Positions 24,402 through 36,017 of a stretch of 64,000 nt of DNA are shown here, piece after piece. The notes under the pieces were generated by a model. That model was not told where the DNA came from. It searched no databases and worked only from the letters and a program-made list of their open reading frames with translations. Source of the stretch: Ectocarpus siliculosus (lineage: Eukaryota; Sar; Phaeophyceae; Ectocarpales; Ectocarpaceae); NCBI GenBank assembly GCA_000310025.1, contig FN649741.1:428932-492931 (forward strand). The letters run 5' to 3'. Position numbers and translations under genes: made by a program. Positions within the stretch are counted from its first letter, which is position 1. Every line of letters begins with the position of its first letter.

Positions 24402-25997
24402 GCTCGCGAGAGAAGAAGCAAACGAGTCGGCTTAAGGTGTAGGCCCTCTTCTTGTCTACCTACCTACGTGCTACAGGTGAGAGGACGGCAAGGAAAAGAT
24501 GACATGACGGGGTGTTTGTCAGGTACTGGAATAAACTGGTCTGATAAAAATTAGGGACGAGCAGATACGAAACACCATGCCGCTTCTCTCTCTCTCTCTC
24601 TCTTTCGTCTCTCTCATACATCGATCTGTCTCCTAGGGTCGCGGTTATGCGAGGGGCCCGGGCGCAAGCACCGAGGTTGCACGCGCTTGCCTTGCAACAG
24701 GGGTATCTCGGTGTTGTTCTATGTACGCCCGCCCTTTTCCATCTCCGTTTTACCCATCTTGCTTGCGCCTCTATTTGTAACACTTTTACTTTTGCTCTCC
24801 TGTTTTCTCCCCGCAGCAGGCAATCTGTCTCTCTGGCTTTCCGTGTGTTTGTCTTGTCCTTTGGTTGGGGAGCGATAGCTCTCCTGCAAGGTCAGCAACT
24901 TCTCTCGCCAACTACGGATATGAGTGGGGCTCTTGGCGGCGGCAGCAGCAGCTACCAAGACGGGCGTTCCGGGGTTGGTGCCGGTGAGAAAGAAAATTAT
25001 CAAATTATCACCACCAATCGAAAGGCACATTCAACTCATCATACAACAGCAGCAGCATCCATGTGGGCATTGTATGCTACTTTGGAGTAAAATTGGCATC
25101 GGATCTTGCTCAAGTTTGGGGGCAGTCACTGCTGGAATGTGTGTGCGGGTGTGTTTGCAGTTCAGTGATGAGGCTTGTAACTCATAGACTACATGCATCA
25201 CATTGGTCTACACCACGAGGCACCTCCTGTGCCGTTGAAGTTGACTTGCATTGCTGTGTGCAGCTGGCCAAGGTGGCAGCAGCACCAGCACCAGCAGCAC
25301 ATACATCTCTCATCTCTCCTTTTCACCGCTGCACAGGGGGTCTGGTCTGCTCTTTTTGTGCCCGCTCTTTTCGCGTCATCTGTTATGTGGCCTTTTCGTC
25401 TCGTCACCCATCTTCCTTCCGGAAAAAAAAACTAGTTGGCGTCTGAGCGCATCCATACAACACTGCTGTAGTCGCACCACGGACGGGAATGGCCTATGAT
25501 AGCATTGGTTGTATTGTATGTAGACTAGAGGAACTGACGCAGATAGATGATAGACTAGTCTATGTATGTATGGTGGAAACACATCTCCAATGGTGCCCTG
25601 GGCAATGGTGGGGCAGCTGTGTTCGTTCTTCTGGAAGTGTGATAACGATATACTCACTGCTACTACAGGGTAGAAAAATAATTGCTTGATTCACACCCCT
25701 CCCAACTTGCCTCTCTGGTTCGATCCCCTGCTGTGTGTGGGGTGTGTGGTCCCACGTGTGTTGGTACGTTATTTCGTTATTTCCAGCTGATTATTTCCAA
25801 TTGAAATATTAATATTTACTTCCAAGCTTCCAATACAGAACTCACTCGTACAATACATACTTGAAGGATTTCTGTAGTCTATTGTGTGTTCGGTTGGTTG
25901 CGGCGCTCTCTCCCCGTCTCTCTCGCCCTCCCCCTCTCTCTCTCTCTCGTATGCATAGCATACGCACACAGACAAGCAAATACGTTCCCTCTCTCTC
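24106..25997. other. Divergent intergenic region rich in CT microsatellites
   Basis: This lies between the HAD phosphatase start and the next plus-strand start. It contains (CT)n at 24363-24400, CT-rich tracts near 24585 and 25925, and many short frames without recognisable content. Confidence 0.55.
24363..24400. repeat. (CT)n microsatellite
   Basis: About 19 pure CT dinucleotides. Confidence 0.95.
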
Positions 25998-28900
25998 ATG
26001 TCGGCACTGAACGCAGGACTATGCGGGCGGTGGCCGTGGGGTAACTCCGCGCACGATCCCCGGCCGGATGATGGCCATGGGTGGACGGATCCGCATCGCC
26101 GCAGTGAGGACGAGAGCGAGACGTTTACGAACGGAGTTCGAAGTATTTGGGAAAGACCTGCGGACGAGGGAAGCCTGTGCAAAGATCTGCCCCGGCTCGC
26201 GCGGCGCGTGACTATCCGCACCAGAACCGGCAGGTGTGTAGGTTATTATTCGTAAAATGCATGCGGTATGTCTTGCTCTCTTGTTGTTGGAGAGCTTCTT
26301 TGGGCAATCGCTTGCACAGCGTCTGATCGCGTCTTGCTGCCTGTAGGTGTTGGTACAGCAGTAGTCACGACGACGACGCCAGGGCGGGTTATTGTCGGCT
26401 ATTTTAAGAACGCGCATCTCCAGGCAGGCAAGCTTGGGCTATTAAACCCGATGATCATGCTGTGCTGCACAAGAAGTCTAGACTTTCTTTGTATCCCGCA
26501 TTGTACGAAAAGCATTATTGATGCACATGGGCGGGAAGACTTACTACCGCAGCCGAGCACCGAGTGAGTGTCTATTACTGCTGTAGGATTTGAGCCAGCA
26601 CACCAAGCCCAGGCCATCAATTCATTTATTCATTTTCTGAAAGGGAACGTGTGTGCAGGGTCGGCCTGTAAAAGTCTACCCAAGTATTCGCATGCGGTTC
26701 ACCACCCATCACATCCATCACCGTCCCGTCCGTTCATTTGCCACGCTTTTCACTTCCTCCTCCAAACAACTGCGGTTCTCCAGTTCAACGCATGGTGCAG
26801 AAACTAACATAAATACGAAGAATCAGCTCTCTCTGCTCTGCTTGTCGTAAACACACGGCTATCGGCCATGCAAGCCGGGCAGTGCGGGGTTTACAGTATA
26901 TAATAGTCCACTGCTGTACCATTCCATGCCCGAGTCTCACAGGGAAATAATACTGACATGGCACGTGGTTGAAGGCAACATACACATAATCTCAGTTGTT
27001 ACCTCGCATAGCGTGCAGAGGGAGCGGAGGACTACAGAATATCTGTCGTTAATTTCTATTGACTTGCGGACCCCTCGGGGCCAGTTTATTTTTTTCGCGC
27101 CAGGCTCGATGGAAAGTTAAAGTTCAGTGGTATGCTCCCAACCTTCTGTTGTTTAGAAGTCGGATCTGGACTTTGCCACACGAGCGACGTGTTGTGCGTT
27201 GGCTAGTGTGTGTCCTGCATGTCCCTTCTCCCTAGTATGTCCCCGGCTGGTGCTTCCAAAAACAAAGATAACATAACCTAACATGCACATGGGAAGGTGA
27301 AAAGTGTAACCATAGATTGAGAGGAGACGGATGGGATGGCACCACACCGCACACACAGCCGTTGAGCCGTCTATAAAGCACGCACACGCCTTTCGTTTTT
27401 CTCACTTGGTGGCACATGCACGCGCAACCGGTTAGACAGCCCTTGAGATTTGTACGAACTGACGGCTTGACGTTTGTCCTGCTGTCAACAGGGAGGGGGG
27501 AGGCTGACTGCTGACCGCAGCTCTCCCCTACTTCCTCGTTCTTGGTCTCACAGGGCTTTGCGCTGCCCCTGTCTTTGCGAACGTACAGCACTATCTCCAA
27601 GTTGGTGTCAGTTAGCTAGTGTCAGTCAATGTGACAATCTTACTTGCTCTTTGGTTCCGACCGCTGCGGAGACAAGACATTTTTGTTGGTTACATATTGG
27701 TGAACTTTTAGTTTGTGTGCGCGGTGTATTTTCTGGAAGTATTTCCTGCTTGGTTGTTTTTCGTCCCGCCTTGGAGATGAAGAAGAAAAAGAAAAAAGAC
27801 GCAACAACTACCTTCGTGGTCCGCAGAAAGCTCAATACAATACAATACCACCGCCCACACGTGTTGCCCCCTATAGGAAATTGAAAAAAAGTACGGACAA
27901 AAAATCACGCCGCAGGTTTCAGAGGGGCAATTTTGTTTCATCCCCTCCCCAGATTGGACATGGCTGAGCCCAGTTCTTTCACCACCTCGTGCTCCTCACA
28001 CAGACCTCGGTGTGCCATCAAAGTACACGGGCACCTCAAGCAGATCATACCCTCCACCGGAAAGCTGTTTTCACCCTTTGATTTTGCTTTGGACGCGAGA
28101 AATGCCTCACGACCACATCTGAGTTGAACCAGCTTTCTACTGCTGCGCGCAACCTTTTCAGCTCTTGGGAGCCAACTTTCACCGAGGTTTGCTGAAACAC
28201 TACGGTCCCCGGATTCGGCCGATACTTGGCCTATCGTAGAGATAAAAGACCATAGAACGAATCCATGATGTGCACGATTAGGGATCTCCACTACAGCGTC
28301 CGCGGTTGGCCTGCGGAAGTCGGCCCAAATTCAAGTCCAAACTCCAATAGTCAGCAGAAGTGGCTTCCAGAACGATCATGCGTCTACCTCCGAAAACATA
28401 TAGAAACCCAAGCCATGGAAGCACGCACCGGACTTTCAACGCCGTTTGCTGAAGACCTAACCCCAACCAAACCTGACAGAAATTGGGGTGTGTGCGTCTC
28501 TATGTATGGGCAAGGCATATCGGATGTGCACGATTAGGGATCAGCACTACAGCGAGAGGTATAGCAGAATAGCTCAAAACTCTATGCGGAGGGACCGCCA
28601 GGGGATATGATTCCAGGATTTGTATTGTCTGCATAATAAAAAAAATATGGTAATTTTTCCATAGGGGGCAACACGTGTGCGCCGTGTGACGGAAACTGAT
28701 CATGCCGTCGTTGCAAATGGCTTCGCCCCCCCCAGCTCTTCAGCCTCCTAGGTAACGGGGTGTGTGATCGCGGTGAGCGCCGGGGCCGGGGTTGATAAGA
28801 ATGGAAGAAGACCTGGCCACGATCTCGTGAGCACGGAGAAACAAAATTAAGAAAAGATAAATACACACACCGAAAGACTACCCACTCGAGATATACCCAC

Positions 28901-30338
28901 AGTCGAACGGGATGTGGTGGAGTCTTTTCAGTGAGTGGAGGAAAACCGGCTGGGTACTGGACAAAATTGTTCCATCGCTGTCCCAACCGCAGAAATGTGT
29001 CGGGTCGATTGGCAATTTTTTTAATTTCCGCATCGACCCCACGCCCGACCAACAATGACAATTGTCGGCGTCTCTCACCCCGTAGCCAGCGAACAGTACA
29101 CACCGAGGTCAAACCTTTATCGGTGTCATCTTCCCTCGCTGGTGAGGATTGGGGTGGTGGATCATTTTGATTCGATCAAGACATGGAAGCGTCGATCACG
29201 AGTGAACCCTGCCCGAAAAAAAAATCATAATGTTTTTCCTTTTTGAATGGCCCCTTATAACAGGGGAAGTAAACAACAAACACACTTCGTGCCGCCAGCG
29301 ATGCAGCATGCATCCCACAACCACACAACCACCTAAATAGCATACCTCACTTGCATCCGAAAGAGAGCAGGTGGTGGAGGTGGCAGAATCAAAGGCTTGA
29401 CCTCATTGCACCAACTACGGAGTGGGTGAGATATGTGAACGGGGGTTGTCGGCTCTAGAGGGCAACTGCTGTAGATTGCCGTGCGCGGTTATACTTGGCT
29501 TTCTTCGCTGCCAGCGCCCGTAGCGTTGACACACCAAACGTAGGCGGGTTAGACACGTTTTCGAGTGCCCCACGTGCAGATTTCATAACGTTAGGCACGA
29601 TGAGGTCGACTCAGGCTTGCACGGCCTTGTAATATCGACGTCCCGACAAATATTTGTCGGTCTGTCCAGTCGAGCAAAGCCTGGCTCAAGATTTGCCTAT
29701 GGGGCAAGAAGTTGGCCCTTCGCAAACCTTGGCCAAGATCTGCCGGAAGACTTGTTGAGATGAAAAATCAACCCGTATCTTTTTGGGCGAATGTCGGCCA
29801 AGATTGTGTCTCCATAAAAGACCGTTGTGTGATGGTCCATTTACAACTAGTTAGAGGTTTTTCGCCAAGATGGCACAGATATTAATATCGGTCACCATGT
29901 CACCATGCTGGTGTCTGGTGGACGCACCGCTCGATTTGTGTGCCACGAAGCGCCAACGCTTTAACTGCTATTTGGAGATCGCTTGTTTCACATCATATCA
30001 CACCACATCCGTATAGTTCAGAGTCGCCATGCCCCCCCCCCCCGGCGCCAGTACTGTATACTTGACATTCCGTGCAATCGTTTCGTCTTGTCTGTCGTGG
30101 CAGGGACGTCCTCCCGCCCGCCCCTACACAAGCGCAGGGCCCAGAGGAGACTTGGGCGTTAATTGCCCGCCTCACGTCGACGCTTGTCCACGAGCTGGAG
30201 CCAGAGAGGATGGCGGAGGTGGAGAGGGGGCTGGCTTCAATAGCAGACAGGGTGACGGGTACGACGGATCTGGAGATGGTGGTGCCCGAGCTCATCCACC
30301 TGCTCGGCGGGGATGGTAAAGCCCTGCGTGCTCTCAAA

Positions 30339-30409
<71 letters not shown>

Positions 30410-31737
30410 TTTTTGCGTTCAGCTTCTGCCGGCTGTGAAATTCGCGTGTTGGGGCCGGAGTCTACTCGTTCGCGTTGCCGAAGGGTAGGTGTGCCGGGGT
30501 CCTATGTCACTGACGTTGTTGCCGTCCTGGGTCGGACACCGTGGATCAACAACCTGGGGTCCCCGCTGATTGTACAGGTTGACCAGGGGGTGGTCCTGCT
30601 AGGCGTGCATCACATGAAGGGGGGCGTGACGAGGGGACTGGTGACGAAAGACGTGCGGAGTGCATCGGGTTGGCAGATCGGGATGGACGTGTTCGAGCAG
30701 TACGTGCAGGTGTGGTCTCAAGACCATGGCCGCGTCATGGTGTCCTTTTATCATGCTGTCGTATCTTCCATGTTGTCATTCATGCGCTCTTCTGTTGAGG
30801 TACACCGACCAATTCTGGCAGAAACGGCCCTGTATCAGGTGTTGATCCATCCAGTTGTCCCTGCTGGGTCCAAGTACTGTACCGAGTAATGAAAGGAAAC
30901 AAATGACGTCATGCGTTATTTGGTGTCGTGCCCTTCATCGTTCGCGGCCAATCAACGCACGTGTTAGCCATGGATTGGATCAACCGTCCCCAACCACGAG
31001 CTGTAGAGCCATTGTATGTCCAAACGCCACGAACACACCACACCCAATCACCAGACACCGCACCCACTTCGCCAACGCTGTGCATGCATGTATCTGTTGC
31101 ATGTTGATCCACGCGGTCAGACGTTGACAACTTGCGAATTCATGGGGTTGGCGTGGCCTCCTTGTCATACTGTCGATTTCGCGCGTGGTGTTGTGATGAT
31201 GTTGTAATGATTGACATATCGAAGAGCATCTGCCTCAAACCGGAAGCAAACCGAACCAAAAAATTTCGGCTCGCCCTACACCGCCTCGCCTTCTGGAAAT
31301 ATTGAAATATTCACGGCAGTTTCCCACGCCCTTCCTTCCCCTCCTCAACTGGTGCCTAAATGATTTCCCTTCCGTGAGGAGTGCTTCTTTGCTTTTCCCT
31401 TTGCACGGGACGCCAATCTCACTGACCGCTGGCGAAGTTTCGTTCCATGACCATTTGCTGAGAACCCATTACGCTCATTTTTTTTGTCCTTTTGCGGTTC
31501 CAGGTTTACCACAAGCGACGAGAGCAGTCCGTCGATGACATGTACTCGCAAACCGTCGATGGCGCGGACAACCACTTCGAGCTGGATTTCGAGGTTCGGG
31601 CAACTTTTGACCGAGAGATGACACAACTCACGGCTGCGGGGCTGCGCGTGCAGCGGCTAGTTTGCTCACCGACAATGCAGCCTGAGATGAGAGTGCAGCT
31701 TGAATCTCGCATCCTTGGAGACTTGATCATTTTATGA
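25998..31737 (+). CDS. Unrecognised small protein, three-exon model
   Basis: Exons 25998-26233, 30104-30341 and 31504-31737 (TGA 31735-31737) have compatible phases (2 then 0) and sum to 708 nt, 235 aa. I do not recognise the family. Exon 2 encodes a helix-rich segment (EETWALIARLTSTLVHELE, then VVPELIHLLGGDGKALRALK). Exon 3 starts VYHKRREQSVDDMYSQ and is also predicted mostly helical, ending GDLIIL. Exons 2 and 3 are the firmer part, with good splice sites and acidic, codon-like composition. Exon 1 is weaker and needs a 3.9-kb first intron. The ATG follows a CT-rich leader, like other genes here. The first intron carries two repeat families and the donor of intron 2 opens straight into a GA microsatellite. 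Confidence 0.45.
26989..27090 (+). repeat. 100-bp dispersed repeat, copy 1
   Basis: It matches 50852-50952 in the same orientation with roughly ten differences. A stretch from ATTTCTATTGACTTGCGGAC through to CCAGTTTATT is identical. It lies in intron 1 of the unrecognised plus-strand gene. Confidence 0.9.
28267..28298 (+). repeat. 32-bp direct repeat, copy 1
   Basis: GATGTGCACGATTAGGGATC followed by a short variable part and CACTACAGCG. The second copy at 28523 differs by two bases; the spacing is 256 bp. Confidence 0.85.
28523..28554 (+). repeat. 32-bp direct repeat, copy 2
   Basis: Second copy of the element at 28267. The sequence between them has no recognisable gene, so the pair may be the ends of a small decayed element. 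Confidence 0.85.
28851..28900 (-). repeat. 45-bp dispersed element, copy 4 (inverted)
   Basis: On the minus strand it reads GGGTATATCTCGAGTGGGTA then GTCTTTCGGTGTGTGT and a T-rich tail, with two substitutions in the core relative to copy 1. Confidence 0.85.
30344..30406. repeat. (AG)n microsatellite at a splice donor
   Basis: About 30 AG units with one interruption, beginning two bases after the GT of the putative exon 2 donor (30342) of the unrecognised gene. Confidence 0.95.
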
Positions 31738-32810
31738 TTGTGATGATGTTGCCGTTGGTGCGTTTTTTATGTCACGGCGTCCGATTCGATTCTAACAGCG
31801 GCGAATGCCGATCGTTGCTGAGTCTCTCTCTGGAAAAGTATTTCCGCCAACCGCGTGTTCTTTGTTATCGTTGTAGTCGTCGTCGGGTGCACGTTCGTAG
31901 ACATGCCTCCATGTTGTATTTCTCTCATGTATGCATAAGGTCCATAAAATTCTTGCACGTTGCAAGAGTTGGGTGCACGTTTGTACAAATGGCATCGGTA
32001 CTGTAGATAAAAAGCATACCGTTGAGTGCGTGTAGTTTACGTTTAGATTTACACTATCTTTGCTGGAGAGTTTTTCTTTTAGCCCCTTCATTTACGTGTC
32101 CTTTGCTGTGCACTCAAGTCGAATAGTCTCTCCGAGAGCGTCATCGTTTTTTTAGTGGCAAGTCCAGCACCCTTCCCAGGCTTCTGGCCAATCTGGCCGC
32201 ACCGAGTATTGTGACTGAAGGTCCGGCGATTCTGAGGTCTTGGTTTCGCTTGAGTCTGGAGGTTTTGGTTAGTGCATGAGGAAGGGGGAGCGACATGCAT
32301 GCATCGTTGAGAACAGGTTGGACTGAACCGTGGGTGGATGGTTCGGTTGTGTTCCAACACGCCCGACAACGTACAGTACGTAGTCTTGCCGTCAACTGTA
32401 ATAGTGGTTTCACCCCCCCGTGCAGTAGTTTTTGTAGTTTATCCACTCTTGCGCTTTCGCGTTGCCTCTCTTGTTCTGGACTTTTGCGTGACCTGTCTGG
32501 TTGCGGCCGATCAGCATGGGGATCATGCCTATTCTTGAGTTTAGCACGACGCCACGGTTGGTGCCGTATTCGTTGCTCGTGCACGGGTTATCTAGCAGAT
32601 GAGTACGTATTTCTTTTTGTGGTCCTCTCCGAGCCACAGATAGACGAAAATAATTACGAAGTACTTTGTTTAGACTTTTTTTCATCGCGCGGGAAGTAAA
32701 AAGCACGTGCTGGACACATGAGCAAGCCACGTTCCACGCACAGAAGACAACCCTTCCAGTCTACAACAGAGGAAGAGGAAACAAGGCGGCCTAGAATAAT
32801 ACATGTAGTG
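31738..32810. other. Convergent intergenic / 3' UTRs
   Basis: This lies between the stops of the unrecognised gene and the EEP/FN3 gene. No coding signal was seen. Confidence 0.55.
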
Positions 32811-35480
32811 CTATCGCCACGTGGAAGAGCATCGCGGCTCGAAATACACCAGGTTTGCCATGAGCATCAAGTGGTCGGACGGGAATAGCTCGTTGGGGAT
32901 GCGGTGTTTGACTCTCAACGGGTTTTCCCTCAAGTACGGTGACCATTCTCCCATGTATCTTTCTTCTCCGCACTCCCCTTGCCACTCGCTCGGTGCCCAA
33001 AGACCGGGAGCCGGAGATAACTCGGTCTGCTGGATGTCTCGTCGCACCAGACTCCCCATCTCCGGGATGGACAGCACTTGCGTTGGCAGCAGACAATCCG
33101 CGCTGAAAAATATGTAGTCGACCGTGCCTACCATGGTGTCGGAAAGCATGGTGAAGGCCGGCTCCCCACCGGAGCTGTGCGTCATGTAGGCGCTCCGTAG
33201 GCCGAGCGCGTGCTTCTGACGCTCGCTTCGTGCCCCGCTCACGTTCAGAGAATCCAGTCGGAGGAGAATGTTTTCCTCTCTCTGGGAAGAGCCACATGCT
33301 TTCGGTGGCAGCAAAGACTTTGTAGGCCTTGTCACACTCTCCCCAGTGTCTACGCCACTGGTGTCCGACCGGCCCTCCCCACTCCCATTCCTAAAGCCCC
33401 CCGTTGTGGATGCACTGGCATCTTCTAGACTACTCAAGTCGTCATCCAGTAGTCCCTTCGTGGAGCTGCTCGTGACTTGCTCGTCGTCGGAACGTGTTTG
33501 GTGGCTACCCGTTCTTGGTGTTTTTTTCGCCTTGCGCTGTCTTCGCCGCCTCGTGGTAGTGCCAGTAGCGCCCGATGACAATCGCCTCTCCTCGATGGCC
33601 TTGATTACCGGGAAGCCGGTGTCGGTGCGAACGTTGGCCAAGTCTGGGTGGAGCGCGGCATCGGTGTACCGCGGCGTCACCCCTGAGACCGAGCCGAAAG
33701 GGTGAATTTTCTCCATGCCTAAGTCTAGCAACCCTTCGACCTTGACCAGCTTCCGCAGCTCGTATGCGCGGGGGTCGGCCAGCCTCTCCTCAGCCCTACG
33801 GCGGGCGTCTTCGAGCTCTCGTTTCCGGAGCAGCTTGATCGAGGCGGCCCCAAGAAGCACCTTATCCACCGGGTCGTTTCCAGCCATCTGTGGCATGCGG
33901 ACAGGTTCCGATCGTTCGCTCCAGGGCCCCTGACCAAGACTATTGATGGCGGATACCCTGAACTCGTACGCCACGCCTGAGCTTAAGCCGGAGACGACGA
34001 ACGCCCTGAGAGGGTTCTGCTCCGACCTCACACGGCCACTTTCCGTCTTGACGAGGTCGTACACCACGCACCCGGCCTCGTGCGCATCCACGCTCTCCCC
34101 TGGCAGGAACCTGCTGCCCCCGGGGACCCACAGCAGCCTGTACGTGTCGATGGCAGGGCTGAGTGACTCGCTGTCATCTGACGGTGCGGGCCATCGGACC
34201 CTTGCGGCGCTCGTAGAAATTGGCTCGACGAGGGGCTTCCCCGGGGGTCCTGGCCGGGCGGGATCTTGGGCTTCTATTCCTCGACACAGGATCTCGTACG
34301 TGCCACTGCTGGGTGCACAGTTCATTGTTCCACACATGACGATCGGGAGAGAAAAGTCGGAGTTGAAGGCTTCGACGGAGCGCGTAAGACCGTGCGCCTG
34401 GAGCCCGCGAATTGCGTCGCCAATATACCCCTCCTCCTCGCTGAGTTGAGTGCACACGATGCAAGCTCCAGAAGGATGGTCGGAGTCTTGCCACGGCCGG
34501 AGAAGCGTCATGAGCGCGACGTTATCACTCGTTGCAGCTTTTCCCGCCAGCGAGCGGTCCTCTTCGTGTTCTCCCAGTCTGGAGAATGATCACCAATGTT
34601 CGGTGAAACGAAGATTAGGCCCGTGCGCGACATTATTTTTGTGTACATGTCGATGTCAATGAAAAATTTCGTTGCCTTGACGGTGGTAAGCAAAAAGGAA
34701 GCTAGTATTGTAAGGAAAGGGAGGAGTAGTAGGGAAAAGGAAAACAAACGAATTATAAATAAACAAACGCTGGTCACTTTGAACGGTACCGAGTACTTCA
34801 GGAGAGTATGCTGTACCTGTTGAGCTCCATCTCCCCGCTCCGAAAGAGATCAAACACATCGCGCTTCCACGCAATTACGACACCTTCCCGGTGCATCGCC
34901 GCTCGACTGGTCCTTTGCTTGAACAGGCTGTCGTACCCGGCACTCGTCAACTGTGGACTCCACCATTGGTGGAAGCAGTCAACGTCTTGGAGGCATAGCA
35001 CATCCGCCCTGTACACCAGTGTGGTGTGCGGGTGGAAGGTAGCGGACAGACAGTGCAGAAATTTACTGCAACGTGTGAGGCCAGAGTATCGGGAAGCATG
35101 CCCACAGCGCGCACGTTAATGTGTACTGACATATGTTTCTGCAAAAAAGAAATTAAGTCATCAAGCAGCGAACCTCACCGAACGCTGAAGATTTCCTTGA
35201 GCAGAACCTCTCGCCTGCGACCCCAACTGGTCACGGCCGGGGCGCAGTTCCTAACCCGAACGCTGTTGGAGTCCGCGAGAACGTTGTACGACACGACCGA
35301 CAATGTTTGTTTTCGCCTAAATTTTACGTCTGAGCGATGATCTACTGCCGGGATGTCTGGGTGGTGCGGCTGTACGGAGACCAATGTCCTGGCTCCCCAT
35401 GGCTCAGTTTCCCGAGTGAACGGAGTGTCGTACGTCCGGTCCGCTCTCGCCTTGGCCGTAACTTGCCGCGGCTCAGCCAT
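32811..35480 (-). CDS. CCR4-like EEP-fold protein with internal fibronectin III domain, catalytic residues altered
   Basis: Three minus-strand exons join in phase: 35480-35179, 35008-34817 and 34578-32811, giving about 753 aa. An EEP (endonuclease/exonuclease/phosphatase) core of the CCR4/nocturnin/angel type is split in two. The N-terminal half has TLSVVSYNVLADSN, then across the first splice ADVLCLQDVD, EGVVIAWKRDVF and PIVMCGTMNCAPSSGTYEIL. The C-terminal half has TMVGTVDYIFFSADCLL and ends PSDHLMLMANLVYFEP. Between them, at about residues 271-397, is a fibronectin III domain (RVRWPAPSD, YRLLWVPGG, AYEFRVSAINSLGQGPWS), then a low-complexity linker of about 250 residues. CCR4-type members are Mg-dependent deadenylases. 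Here the metal-binding Glu of LQE is Asp, the TH motif reads TQ, and GDFN reads GTMN; only the Asn and final SDH remain. Loss of nuclease activity is therefore likely. The start faces the MATCAP gene 0.5 kb away. Confidence 0.85.
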
Positions 35481-36017
35481 ACGCCTCTGTTCTCCTCTGC
35501 GTCGTCAGATGCCAAGCCTGATTTGGAGACAAACATACATCGCTTGTGTGGACTTGCAGACGTCGAAAGGGTATCGAAAAACCAACTGTTGTACACAGCT
35601 GTGCTTGTACAGCAGTAGACACGTTGTGCAGCAGATAGATGCAGGTGTGTTCTCTTATTTTGTGCGCTGCAACTCCTGCCGGTTCACATAGCATGACAGT
35701 CCTGCGCCCTTGGGCATTCGTTGCACCGCCTCTGGCGAGTAACTGCTGCAGCGCTGCAGCACAAGGATGTATACATGTAGCCTACAAGGTTGAACGGAGC
35801 ATCACAAACAGGCAGCTCATGCGGCCGCTGTAGGGCTGCATTGCTGGCGGTGGTTGTCCTGAAAGGAAAGAAAGAAGCTGCTCCAGCAGGGTCCATCGTT
35901 CCTACGCAATTGTTGTCTTCGGGAGGCAACCTATCGGTGGTGCGTTCACTACATACATGCTGGCGACGCTGCCGTGTGGACTACACCTTTCAACCATGAC
36001 ATCAGACAGGTGACAGA
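35481..36017. promoter_or_regulatory. Candidate bidirectional promoter, EEP/FN3 and MATCAP genes
   Basis: 537 bp separate two divergent start codons. One exact TACAGCAGT 9-mer lies at about 35610. No TATA box was recognised; the call rests on geometry only. Confidence 0.4.

Noticed and set aside
30413-30889. 158-codon plus-strand frame inside intron 2 of the unrecognised gene
   Set aside because: It has no recognisable content and would break the phase-consistent join of exons 30341 and 31504.
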